IMG/VR virus record: IMGVR_UViG_3300037882_000748
Location: 1-36,944 of that record
DNA length: 36,944 nucleotides
Direction: 5' to 3' (one strand)
DNA from: a virus
In this document: positions 29,446 through 36,794 of the stretch, in pieces
How positions within the stretch are numbered: the first letter of the stretch is position 1
How the letters are laid out: every line of letters starts with the position of its first letter
Notes under the pieces: generated by a model
The model's input: the letters and a program-made list of their open reading frames with translations, nothing else
What the model was told of the DNA's origin: nothing
The model's database searches: none
Program-made: the position numbers and the translations under genes

Positions 29446-30968
29446 GCGGGTTGCTGTTGCGCCATTTGTTGCTGGACAAGCATCTGAGCTACAGCCTCTT
29501 GCAGCTGCTGCTGCGTTGCCTCGTCGCGTATCAACTTAGCTGGCCCACCCACCATTTCGTTAATCCATTGCGGTAGTTTCTCCACGTCATAGCCAAGCAT
29601 GGCAATCTGTGGGCTAATGCCTGCTGTCATTTGGAAGCCCTGCATAAACTTATTCAAATCTTCCATCTTCTGCACTTGCGCAATAGGAGAAGTCACCACC
29701 ACCTGAATAAACAGGTTATCAATCGTGAATCCTTCGGGCAGGTCAATCAGCCCCTTGCGCGCTAGAATAGCCAGCACGCGCTTCCATAATGGTATGATAT
29801 ATTCCAGCATTACCCGCCCATACGCCGAGCCGATATCAATCTGAAACTCTTTCATGCGCTGTGCAATCTCAAAAGCAGTCTTGGGTTGTGGTGTTTCAGC
29901 GGGCAAACGATTATCAAGCAGCGTTTTTCTAATCTGGTCTTGCAAGTTAGTAGCTAGATATTCCTGCAATTGGAAGTTACCGCCCGTATCTAAGCGCTGC
30001 AACGTAGGGCCATTTTCGCCACCGTTACGCTCGACAGGGATAAACGTATTAGGAGCAATGCTCAATGTGTTAGGGTTCAATCCACCGTCGCTTGCAATCG
30101 TGTATACACCAGCAATGTCTAGTGCCGCACCACGCAGTAAAAACTCTTTAAGCACATTCAGCGTTTTAATATCCGCCAAGCCCTGAATGAACGGCCCAAT
30201 GCCCCACGCGAAGCCGGGAATCTTCATCCAGCGCGGCGTGAATACGATTTCCTCGGTGTGTTTAGCGCTAACAATCTTGTCCTTTTTGCTATCAAGAATT
30301 ACATCATAGCAATGCACTAGCTTCTCGTAGTCGTAATAGAAGCACTCGGTCACGCTCAGTTCAACCTCAGGCGCTTGCTTTATCATGCTTTCAGACTCAG
30401 CCGATAACTTGGCGGCGGGCCATGTTTGCTTGATTAGCTCACCCTTTACCATCTGCCGACGAAAGCGCGCATCAATTGTGCCGAACTTGCCTTCGCTCAA
30501 ACCCATCTGGCTAATAGGCGTAGCGATAAAGTTAAGCGGGTTCTCTTGGTCGCCTTCATGGCACCACAACGCACCAGTGCCAACGCCTAGCTCCCAATAC
30601 ATCTCAGCGCTTGCCGTGCTGAAATTGCTGCTGTTGATGTAGCTAAAGACTTGCTCGGTTAGCGCTTCCAGCTTTTCATTCAGTGCGGGGCGCTGGTCTT
30701 CTGGTACGCCTGGGCCAGCTTGCAGCATTGCCCAGCGGCTAAATGGCGGGGTGAACTCACGCTGCAGGGTATTCACAAAGTTAGCCGCGCTTATTTGTCC
30801 TGTCGAATCGTACTGTCTTGTCGGGGTATTGAATGAGCCACCCACCTTGCTGAGCGTGTTGCGATACGGCGACAGCAGCTCATAGCAATCATCATACAGA
30901 TTGCGGTTTTTATCGCGGTCGCTAAATGCTTTATCCGCACGCTTTTGGAGTTGCTCGACTGTGTACAT
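29442..30968 (-). CDS. Head-tail connector (portal) protein
   Basis: This 508-aa protein matches the podoviral connector family: KRADKAFSDRDKNRNLYDDCYELLSPYRN at the N-terminus, NFVNTLQREFTPPFSRWAMLQAGPGVP, a GTGALWCHEG centre, and FMQGFQMTAG near the C-terminus. The Gln-rich tail (QQQLQEAVAQMLVQQQMAQQQ) is usual. It is close in size to T7 gp8. It follows a 69-aa gene with no gap. Its stop overlaps the next promoter. Confidence 0.9.
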   Translation of the reverse strand: MYTVEQLQKRADKAFSDRDKNRNLYDDCYELLSPYRNTLSKVGGSFNTPTRQYDSTGQISAANFVNTLQREFTPPFSRWAMLQAGPGVPEDQRPALNEKLEALTEQVFSYINSSNFSTASAEMYWELGVGTGALWCHEGDQENPLNFIATPISQMGLSEGKFGTIDARFRRQMVKGELIKQTWPAAKLSAESESMIKQAPEVELSVTECFYYDYEKLVHCYDVILDSKKDKIVSAKHTEEIVFTPRWMKIPGFAWGIGPFIQGLADIKTLNVLKEFLLRGAALDIAGVYTIASDGGLNPNTLSIAPNTFIPVERNGGENGPTLQRLDTGGNFQLQEYLATNLQDQIRKTLLDNRLPAETPQPKTAFEIAQRMKEFQIDIGSAYGRVMLEYIIPLWKRVLAILARKGLIDLPEGFTIDNLFIQVVVTSPIAQVQKMEDLNKFMQGFQMTAGISPQIAMLGYDVEKLPQWINEMVGGPAKLIRDEATQQQLQEAVAQMLVQQQMAQQQPA

Positions 30969-31178
30969 CTAGCCCAGCGTGGTACGGGTTACGCCGGTTT
31001 CAGCACCAGTAATCAGCGAGGCTTGACCACTAGAACGAGCCCGGCGTGCTTGCATGGTAGCAGCTTGCTTTTTCTTAGAGGCCTCTTCCTCTGACGCAAC
31101 GCGCTTTTCTTGGTCTACAAGCGCTGCTTCTTGCTTAGATGTATCAGGCACCTTAGGTTTGGAAAATATCGAACTCAT
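30969..31178 (-). CDS. Small conserved phage protein upstream of portal
   Basis: This 69-aa protein reads MSSIFSKPKVPDTSKQEAALVDQEKRVASEEEASKKKQAA, then a basic stretch (QARRARSSGQASLITGAETGVTRTTLG). A similar small Lys/Arg-rich protein precedes the portal in many podoviruses. AGGGAGATTTTT precedes the ATG. The role is unknown, perhaps head assembly. Confidence 0.72.
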   Translation of the reverse strand: MSSIFSKPKVPDTSKQEAALVDQEKRVASEEEASKKKQAATMQARRARSSGQASLITGAETGVTRTTLG

Positions 31179-31220
31179 AAAAATCTCCCTTTGTAAGTTT
31201 ATACCACATCATTCTACAGA

Positions 31221-31625
31221 TTAAAAGTGGTAAATTTCCTGAGCGCCAGCTTTGAGCATAGCCTTATGTAATCCCTTGGGGGTAATGACTCGCTTGCGTA
31301 TGCCCAAGATGCGCTTGGCAATGGACACACAGCTAACCCAATCAAGCAATTGGCGCTCGTAAACCATGCTATAATGCACTGTTAGCGATAGCACAGCGCT
31401 GCATTTTTGCTCTATTTCTTGCCCGATGTAATGTTCGACTGCGCCAGTGTAATGCCTAACAGCCAGCACATGGCTTAGCGGGTTGATGCACAACACGCCA
31501 TCGTCTAGCTGCCGCCATAGCAGGACATGCCGCCAGCGCTCATGTAGGAACAGATTCCACCATCTGCGCTCAGTTGAGCCATCGAACACCGCAAACCATG
31601 TTTGGCTATCGGTGAAGCGTTCCAT
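31221..31625 (-). CDS. Conserved protein between terminase and portal
   Basis: This 134-aa protein carries a recurrent pattern found between terL and portal in many phages: WRHVLLWRQLDDGVLCINPLSH, then CVSIAKRILGIRKRVITPKGLHKAML. It overlaps TerL by 1 nt. The Trp/Arg-rich start (SQTWFAVFDGSTERRWWNLFLHERW) may bind DNA or the terminase. The function is not known in the family. Confidence 0.7.
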   Translation of the reverse strand: MERFTDSQTWFAVFDGSTERRWWNLFLHERWRHVLLWRQLDDGVLCINPLSHVLAVRHYTGAVEHYIGQEIEQKCSAVLSLTVHYSMVYERQLLDWVSCVSIAKRILGIRKRVITPKGLHKAMLKAGAQEIYHF

Positions 31626-32893
31626 TAAATAGGACTCCAGCTAATTGGGCGCGTTACTGGTTGATATTGTTTGGCACCTTCTGGCTTATGATTCAAGGCT
31701 ACAGATAGGTAGCGCCAAGCATCGCTGGCATCCGCGCTCCAATCATCATACGGATTAGACTTGAAGGCTTGCCTAGCTTCGTCATACTCGTAATGGTAAT
31801 GATTCATGGCGTGCAAGCCGTTCTTGCACTTCACCGCGTCGATGTAGGCTTCCTTAAGCAAGCCCTTGCCCAACTCGATACCCGCATCCACGCTAACGCC
31901 AGGCAATATCCTGTTTTGCAACCCTGCAATTCTAAGCTGGTCGCTTATGCTTCCCTTCATGCCTAGGCGCTCGTGCTTCCCGTCATGTGGTAAGTAGTGC
32001 ATGTCATATAAATACGGTTTAGATTTAATCACCGCTGCCAGCTTATCAATATCCGCCTCACTGCCAAACGCCTCGTGGTAATCAATCACACGCACTTCAC
32101 GGCCAACGGTTTGAGCGAACCAAATGCAAGTGCCATGACGCTTGCCCAAATCCCATGCGGTAACAACAGGCACGCCAGCCTTGAACCCTACAGGACAAAT
32201 GCGGCCCTCAGTTCTAGCTCGGTCGATTAGCCTTGCATAAATAGCACCGTTTCGCCGCGTATCTGGTTCACCCTCCCAAACGTGTGCGTAAGCCTCGGGG
32301 TCACTTGTTTGCAAGCGTCTGCGTTCCAGCTCCAACACATCAGGAAAGAATGGGTTATCCTTCCACGATACCTTACGCACCAGCATATCGCTATCAGCAT
32401 TAACCACAAACCGCTGGTATGTGGGGTCGGTGAGGTTTTTTGTGTTAAAGGTAATCCATATTTCGCTGTTTGGCTTACGCACCGTGGGGATGAGCATTTC
32501 CCATGAGGCATCGCACACCTTCTCGGCCTCCTCAATCCACGCTATATCAATTCCCTCAGTGGATTTAATCTCGGTGCTATTGTACTTCAGCCCCTTGAAT
32601 ATGAACTCAGTCCCGTTGATTCCACGGATAACAGCCTTCTGCACCCCATAGAATTGGTTAAGCCCATATTCATAAATGAGGTCGGAAAGCAGCTTATGTA
32701 CCGAATCACCAATGGAGTTTTGCAGCTCACGAGCACAGAGCACACGCAAGGGACGTTGCGCGCCCAGTATCAAGAGCGCCCTAGCTACGTTATGGGATTT
32801 TGCACCACCACGCCCGCCGTAATATACCTTGAAGCGCTTAGGCTCGAAGAGAGGCTCAAACGCCGTTGGTATTTCTATTCGTTGCGTTGACAA
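31625..32893 (-). CDS. terL: Terminase large subunit
   Basis: This 422-aa packaging ATPase and nuclease has Walker A YYGGRGGAKSHNVARALL at about residues 24-41, Walker B GIDIAWIEEAEKV and coupling motif WITFNTKN. The nuclease acids lie in VVTAWDLGKRHGTC and SADASDAWRYL. It is of the PBSX/Terminase_3 type and normal length. The start is TTG 32893 with AGAGGT upstream; no earlier ATG is available in frame. It overlaps the small subunit by 38 nt. Confidence 0.92.
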   Translation of the reverse strand: MSTQRIEIPTAFEPLFEPKRFKVYYGGRGGAKSHNVARALLILGAQRPLRVLCARELQNSIGDSVHKLLSDLIYEYGLNQFYGVQKAVIRGINGTEFIFKGLKYNSTEIKSTEGIDIAWIEEAEKVCDASWEMLIPTVRKPNSEIWITFNTKNLTDPTYQRFVVNADSDMLVRKVSWKDNPFFPDVLELERRRLQTSDPEAYAHVWEGEPDTRRNGAIYARLIDRARTEGRICPVGFKAGVPVVTAWDLGKRHGTCIWFAQTVGREVRVIDYHEAFGSEADIDKLAAVIKSKPYLYDMHYLPHDGKHERLGMKGSISDQLRIAGLQNRILPGVSVDAGIELGKGLLKEAYIDAVKCKNGLHAMNHYHYEYDEARQAFKSNPYDDWSADASDAWRYLSVALNHKPEGAKQYQPVTRPISWSPI

Positions 32894-33116
32894 ATGCTAC
32901 CTCTAAGGCGGTTTTAATTGCTACACCATCTTCTTGGCCGCCAACATTTACATCTTTAGGAAGAATTTTGGATAGCATCCCAATAAATGCCGTAGGGTTC
33001 TCAATAGCTTGCTGTGCTAGGTATTCTTCTGCGCCAACCTTATCAAAAGCAGCCATTACAGCAGCTTTCATCCTTGCCGATTCTCTGCCTACACTACCAG
33101 CAGGTCTGCCAGCCAT
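32856..33116 (-). CDS. Probable terminase small subunit
   Basis: This 86-aa protein starts MAGRPAGSVGRESARMKAAVMAAFDKVGAEEYLAQQAIENPTAFIGMLSKILPKD, like small terminases with a GRPxGS tail and a helical DNA-binding part. It lies directly before terL with 38 nt overlap, the classical order. The ribosome site is weak (GGGAATTAAAATT). A longer start at TTG 33131 would add five residues. Confidence 0.75.
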   Translation of the reverse strand: MAGRPAGSVGRESARMKAAVMAAFDKVGAEEYLAQQAIENPTAFIGMLSKILPKDVNVGGQEDGVAIKTALEVAFVNATNRNTNGV

Positions 33117-33141
33117 AATTTTAATTCCCAAACTATTGTTT

Positions 33142-33166
33142 GATAATGATTCTCAATAGCGCTATT
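33142..33166. promoter_or_regulatory. Palindrome and Fur-box-like sequence upstream of terS
   Basis: AATAGCGCTATT (33155-33166) is a perfect 12-bp palindrome. Overlapping it, the minus-strand 19-mer at 33160-33142 (GCTATTGAGAATCATTATC) matches the classical E. coli Fur consensus at 16 of 19 positions by my count. It lies about 26-50 nt before the terS ATG and overlaps the stop of the upstream gene. It might be an operator or a terminase recognition site. Confidence 0.35.
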
Positions 33167-33389
33167 CTACAGCATCCTTGTGTGAGTTGTCAAGCTTCCT
33201 GATAGTACCGTTTTTTAATATTATCCTGTCCCCGTCAATCAATATACCCCACTCGCCGCTTGTCAATGGAATTGGTCGAGCGCTGCTTTTAACCTCACCT
33301 TTAGCTATCATTTCAAAAAATACGCTGTCTTGTTCAGCATAGGGATTTTGTGGCTCTAATAGCGCGGCCAACTCATCTAACGTTTGCAT
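33162..33389 (-). CDS. Hypothetical protein
   Basis: This 75-aa protein reads MQTLDELAALLEPQNPYAEQDSVFFEMIAKGEVKSSARPIPLTSGEWGILIDGDRIILKNGTIRKLDNS, a helix then small beta strands. GAGGAAAGAAC is a strong ribosome site. It lies second in the unit from promoter C and precedes terS. No family is recognised. Confidence 0.65.
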   Translation of the reverse strand: MQTLDELAALLEPQNPYAEQDSVFFEMIAKGEVKSSARPIPLTSGEWGILIDGDRIILKNGTIRKLDNSHKDAVE

Positions 33390-33432
33390 GTTCTTTCCTC
33401 ACTGTGTGCTGGATTGGTTGTCATGCTGCCCC

Positions 33433-33618
33433 CTAATGATAAACTATGTTAAACATTTTAGCGATAAAGGCCGAGAACTCAGCAGCAGAGGAACACGACT
33501 CAGCTTCGCAATGCAGAACGCCACGAAAAAACTCATAGTCGCTTGGCTCAGCAACCATTGGCACAACTTTGTCAATAATGGTTTCAATTTGCAGTGAATC
33601 AAATTTAGCTTGTTTCAT
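33433..33618 (-). CDS. Small acidic protein, first gene after leader C
   Basis: This 61-aa protein reads MKQAKFDSLQIETIIDKVVPMVAEPSDYEFFRGVLHCEAESCSSAAEFSAFIAKMFNIVYH. It probably has two or three helices with two Cys near the centre. The start is fixed by the strong ribosome block CCGAGGGGGATTT of leader C. Function is unknown; it opens the packaging unit. Confidence 0.66.
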   Translation of the reverse strand: MKQAKFDSLQIETIIDKVVPMVAEPSDYEFFRGVLHCEAESCSSAAEFSAFIAKMFNIVYH

Positions 33619-33655
33619 AAATCCCCCTCGGTTGTCATCGCCACATCATCGCGGC
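33619..33655 (-). promoter_or_regulatory. Structured 5' leader, copy C
   Basis: On the minus strand GCCGC (33655-33651) pairs with GTGGC (33644-33640) around the loop GATGAT. It then runs GATGACAACCGAGGGGG to the ribosome site. Relative to copy A (GACGC/GTGTC) both partners of the second base pair have changed (A-T to C-G), so pairing is kept. The flanks are also similar to copy A. Confidence 0.58.
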
Positions 33656-33664
33656 TGATGACCC

Positions 33665-33693
33665 TTTATTGCATGGGTGAAAGTGGATTGCAA
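33665..33693 (-). promoter_or_regulatory. Promoter C of the three-copy promoter-leader element
   Basis: On the minus strand: -35 TTGCAA (33693-33688), 17-bp spacer ending CCATGC (extended -10), -10 AATAAA (33670-33665). It starts exactly 75 nt before the ATG at 33618, as in copies A and B. Its surrounding GCTTGCAATCCAC is identical to that of the capsid promoter. Confidence 0.55.
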
Positions 33694-33716
33694 GCATTAT
33701 TTTGCAGTTTGTGAAA

Positions 33717-34067
33717 TTATTTTGCACCCAACGAATCAGCCGCAGCTAACCAATCCGTCACATAATCCCGCAAATCACACAAGCCAACGCCTAACCGCGA
33801 AAGTTTCCCCTCAGTCAATTGCCAAAACTGATTAACCACCATGCCGTCGTCCGTATCACCCTCAATAATCAGCACCGTCACGTTCGGCACCTTATGCAAC
33901 GCCCTAAGCATAATCCGCTGGCCTTCGCTTATCTCCTCGCCCTTACGCTTCCACTCGCCAAACAGGAAATGGCCTTTGCGTTCTAGCACCATGTCAATAT
34001 CTGACGGGCATAGCTTGCCTATCATGAGGTCGGTAAAGTCTATGTGGGGTGCGTGTTTATTTCTCAT
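33717..34067 (-). CDS. PD-(D/E)XK-like nuclease-fold protein
   Basis: This 116-aa protein has IDFTDLMIGKLCPSDIDMVLERKGHFLFGEWKRKGEEISEGQ. The Asp of PSDID, followed by ExK in GEWKRKG and a Gln, reads as a PD-(D/E)XK core. LHKVPNVTVLIIEGDTDDG follows. It may be a small nuclease or a resolvase-like partner to the VRR-NUC protein. It overlaps the 40-aa gene by 11 nt. The family call is tentative and rests on motif spacing. Confidence 0.58.
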   Translation of the reverse strand: MRNKHAPHIDFTDLMIGKLCPSDIDMVLERKGHFLFGEWKRKGEEISEGQRIMLRALHKVPNVTVLIIEGDTDDGMVVNQFWQLTEGKLSRLGVGLCDLRDYVTDWLAAADSLGAK

Positions 34068-34179
34068 TGCTGTATACTATCCCTTCCATTTGCAGTCTGA
34101 TTATGAACTGCTTAATCATATCAACCGCGTTAGGTTCGCCCTCGACTTCGCGGATAAAGTTCAAAACATCGTGTAGCAT
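34057..34179 (-). CDS. 40-aa hypothetical protein
   Basis: It reads MLHDVLNFIREVEGEPNAVDMIKQFIIRLQMEGIVYSNEK, likely two helices with acidic and hydrophobic faces. It begins directly after the helicase stop (TAG then ATG) with GGGGGCTAG as ribosome site and overlaps the next gene by 11 nt. Tight coupling supports translation. Confidence 0.58.
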   Translation of the reverse strand: MLHDVLNFIREVEGEPNAVDMIKQFIIRLQMEGIVYSNEK

Positions 34180-35661
34180 CTAGCCCCCGTATTGAGAGAA
34201 AATTGCGCCAGCTTTGCTGAATCGCATTGTTTCTGTGTCGTAGTCTAAAATGTAATCATCTGGCAAGCCTATGTCCTTATGATACCTAGATTTTTGCACT
34301 CTTACAAGCGTATTATTCTGCTGCCTGTGAACTATCACTCCCAAATCTGCTTTGTTTGCCCAGTGAGCTGAATCAGCCACATCGTAAAGCGTGGGAATAG
34401 GATATTCGCCATCCTTGTTGCGCTGTAGTTTGGCTGGGTGTGCCACCACCGCCACATGGACATTGTAGCGCCTTGCAAACTTCTTGAGCTGCTTAATCGC
34501 GAACCCCGTGTAGTCTGTCTGCGACATTTCGCGCCTGTCGAAACTATGCTCCACCTCATTCCAAGGGTCGATAATGAACACATCCACATTGTGACGCATC
34601 ACAGCTGCCGCCATCTTCTCAAGCAACCAGCCTAAGCTTGCATCTTCATCGCTGTCTACATCAGGGACAATCAAGCTATAACGCTCGTTTATCCATCTGT
34701 CGGCGTTGCTTATGTCCTCGTGGTTTACTTTGCTTGCCGCCATATCACAAAACAAGGTTCTAAGTGCGTAGCGGTGCTGATTTTGCGGGGATTGCTCAAA
34801 ACTAGCCACGCCGATATTCCACCCACCCCTAGCCAAAACGTAGCTAATGTGGTTTGTTAGGGTCGATTTACCGTGAGAAGGGATGCCCGTCCACACCGAG
34901 AAGTCACCCTTGCGGATGTTGATGGGGAATATTTCGCAGCTTTTAGAATCAGGAACGGCAAGCGGTGGCAAGTCACCCATCCTGTACACACCATCAACCT
35001 TAAGCCATTCAGCCCTATTAATGGTTTTTTCTACACCGCGCTTGCCATACTTAACCAAAACCTCGTTTAAATCCTTGCACCCTACAGGGTATTTAATCCA
35101 CTTGCAGCGGTGCTTACCAAGCCTCAACCCCAAGTCATGCAACAGATTAGCGCCCGCCGCGTCACCATCCGCGCAGATAATAACCTCGCCAGTTACAGGA
35201 AAACCTTCAAGGTAGCTATACTTCACGCTCCCGTCACTAACCTGAGTAGCTGGCGCGCCATCAGGAACCGACACCGCCAAATAACCGTTCTGCAACGCCA
35301 CGGCGCAATCCATCTCGCCCTCACAGATAAGCAACTGCCCACCTGATTTCTGCCAATCTGCTATGGCCTCCTCGTTGTAAAAGCACTTCACCGCATCCTT
35401 GGCCTGAAAAAACTTCTTATCGCCCTTGATGGTTCGGGTTTTGGTGTTTACCTCTATCCCATCCCGATAGTATGGAATTTCTATAGTTACCTCACCAGCG
35501 GTAACTTTGCTTGAACTTCGCCACCCAAGTTTGCTTAGAAACTCTATGTTTAACAACCTCGCTTCCAGTATCTCTATGGCTTCCGCCGCTAACCCCGCAA
35601 TGGTGGCATTTGTAGACGTAGCTGCCGTCTTGGTCGATTGTAAGGCTAAGTGGTTTGTCAT
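34180..35661 (-). CDS. TOPRIM primase-helicase lacking the zinc domain (T7 gp4B-like)
   Basis: This 493-aa replicative protein has TOPRIM motifs LLICEGEMD (about 109-117) and VIICADGDAAG (about 160-170). A DnaB/gp4-type helicase follows: Walker A GIPSHGKST (259-267), Walker B DVFIIDPWNE (Asp365), and VAVVAHP (about 403-409). The zinc domain is encoded separately just upstream in another frame (35492-35752). ATG 35661 has AAGGAG 8 nt upstream, so the short form is initiated on its own, like T7 gp4B. A +1 frameshift in the 170-nt overlap would give a full-length gp4A-like primase. The first 45 residues overlap the zinc ORF. Confidence 0.85.
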   Translation of the reverse strand: MTNHLALQSTKTAATSTNATIAGLAAEAIEILEARLLNIEFLSKLGWRSSSKVTAGEVTIEIPYYRDGIEVNTKTRTIKGDKKFFQAKDAVKCFYNEEAIADWQKSGGQLLICEGEMDCAVALQNGYLAVSVPDGAPATQVSDGSVKYSYLEGFPVTGEVIICADGDAAGANLLHDLGLRLGKHRCKWIKYPVGCKDLNEVLVKYGKRGVEKTINRAEWLKVDGVYRMGDLPPLAVPDSKSCEIFPINIRKGDFSVWTGIPSHGKSTLTNHISYVLARGGWNIGVASFEQSPQNQHRYALRTLFCDMAASKVNHEDISNADRWINERYSLIVPDVDSDEDASLGWLLEKMAAAVMRHNVDVFIIDPWNEVEHSFDRREMSQTDYTGFAIKQLKKFARRYNVHVAVVAHPAKLQRNKDGEYPIPTLYDVADSAHWANKADLGVIVHRQQNNTLVRVQKSRYHKDIGLPDDYILDYDTETMRFSKAGAIFSQYGG

Positions 35662-35752
35662 GTTTGTTTCTCCTTGTGTGCTGGCATTTAGGACATTCTA
35701 GTTTTTGATTCCCCGCGTTTCGATGGCGCGGTCTTAGTTGGTCGAGGTTCAT
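35492..35752 (-). CDS. Primase zinc-binding domain (separate ORF)
   Basis: This 86-aa ORF reads ...LECPKCQHTRRNKHDKPLSL..., then YVYKCHHCGVSGG: CxxC and CxxC about 27 residues apart, as in the zinc domain of T7 gp4-type primases. It starts in an ATGA overlap with the upstream gene. It is in a different frame from the TOPRIM-helicase; moving from the first to the second needs a +1 shift. Either the two proteins act together or a frameshift joins them. A sequencing or assembly indel is also possible. Confidence 0.75.
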   Translation of the reverse strand: MNLDQLRPRHRNAGNQKLECPKCQHTRRNKHDKPLSLTIDQDGSYVYKCHHCGVSGGSHRDTGSEVVKHRVSKQTWVAKFKQSYRW

Positions 35753-36441
35753 AGCCCTGCCCTCGCAAAGCCAGTTTTAATGGGAGGAGGTGGCTGGTAT
35801 TCTGTTTCCCAGCCCCTCTGGAATAGCCATGTCGCCACGTGCTGAGTTTTCGTTTTTGTTTTTGCACACTGAGCGCAATAGGCTTTAGCTTGTGCCATTA
35901 GAATTTCATGAGTAACAAATCGTAAAGCTGCCTGATATTTTTCTTCTGCCTTGCTTTTTGTACCCTTGCTCATTTCATAGGGTTTCCATGTAATCCATAA
36001 GGCACTAAAATCCCCGTTGGGGACTATAGGGGTATTATTTCCTTTATTACCCTTATTAGGATGTGGGTGGTTTGTCGTATCGTCTGTCGTATCGTTTGTC
36101 GTCCCGCTTTGTTTAATTGCAGACTGGTATTGTGCGTAATTACAAATAGTTATCACATCAATTCTGTCGTGCCTCTGTCTGGTGATTCTATTGTCCGCCT
36201 CTAATTCTATTAAAAACGAAGCTACCTTCTTTCTACCCCACCGCCAACGCTGTGCCATGGCATCTTGTGACCACACCAATTGGCCGCGCTGAATATCGAC
36301 TCGGATGCCGCGAACAAAAATATGGGATGGTTTATAATTTGTTTGGAATAGTAAATCTATCCATGCTTGGCCGCGAGAGAACGGCTCCGATAACCATAAA
36401 TGATGGTTTGCAAGCGTGCGCTTTAAAGAAATATAAGACAT
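35749..36441 (-). CDS. Replisome organiser / replication initiator-like protein
   Basis: This 230-aa protein has a typical phage replication winged-helix N-terminus: MSYISLKRTLANHHLWLSEPFSRGQAWIDLL, RGQLVWSQDAMAQRWRWGRKKVASFL. A Thr/Asn-rich linker follows (TTNDTTDDTTNHPHPNKGNKGNN), then a helical C-terminus (KSKAEEKYQAALRF) that could load the helicase. The start is taken at ATG 36441 for fit with the family. A longer TTG start at 36480 would lie in an inverted-repeat arm. It probably binds the origin, perhaps the repeat at 36451-36488. Confidence 0.78.
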   Translation of the reverse strand: MSYISLKRTLANHHLWLSEPFSRGQAWIDLLFQTNYKPSHIFVRGIRVDIQRGQLVWSQDAMAQRWRWGRKKVASFLIELEADNRITRQRHDRIDVITICNYAQYQSAIKQSGTTNDTTDDTTNHPHPNKGNKGNNTPIVPNGDFSALWITWKPYEMSKGTKSKAEEKYQAALRFVTHEILMAQAKAYCAQCAKTKTKTQHVATWLFQRGWETEYQPPPPIKTGFARAGL

Positions 36442-36450
36442 ATGGGACTT

Positions 36451-36488
36451 TCGCAAAGTTGATAGGGAGGCGGCAGCCAACTTTGCGA
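36451..36488. promoter_or_regulatory. 11-bp inverted repeat upstream of the replication initiator gene
   Basis: TCGCAAAGTTG (36451-36461) and CAACTTTGCGA (36478-36488) are perfect inverted copies with a 16-nt loop. No T run follows on either strand, so it is not a terminator. Its place just before the initiator start suggests an operator, an origin element or an mRNA hairpin. Confidence 0.55.
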
Positions 36489-36533
36489 GAAAACCACCGC
36501 ACTCCCCACGGATTTTATTCCGCTTCCACCATC

Positions 36534-36794
36534 CTACATCATACTTTCTAGCTTGTCAAGCAGCTCTTGCTCGGTGCCGTAAATTGATTGCCATTTCTTG
36601 CGCCCTAGAAAGTGGATTCCTTCACTGCCCCTATGGTGGTTAAAACAAAGCGGCGCTAAATAGTCATGATTCTTTCTGCCCCCAGCCCCCGTAAAAAGGT
36701 GGTGCAATTCTACGGGCATTGCCCCGCACACAAGGCAACCCATTTCTACCAGCTTGGCAGCTCTTTCTTTTTGCGTTTTATTCATGGCGCTCAC
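36534..36794 (-). CDS. HNH nuclease-like protein (Ref-type RecA-dependent nuclease family)
   Basis: This 86-aa protein reads GCLVCGAMPVELHHLFTGAGGRKNHDYLAPLCFNHHRGSEGIHF. The CxxC, the VELHH and the APLCFNHH...GIH pattern match the small Ref/HNH family, phage proteins that cut single-strand DNA in RecA complexes (P1 Ref is the best known). It starts with GTG overlapping the VRR-NUC stop (GTGA) or ATG 36785. It probably acts in recombination with the Rad52-like protein. Confidence 0.75.
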   Translation of the reverse strand: MSAMNKTQKERAAKLVEMGCLVCGAMPVELHHLFTGAGGRKNHDYLAPLCFNHHRGSEGIHFLGRKKWQSIYGTEQELLDKLESMM

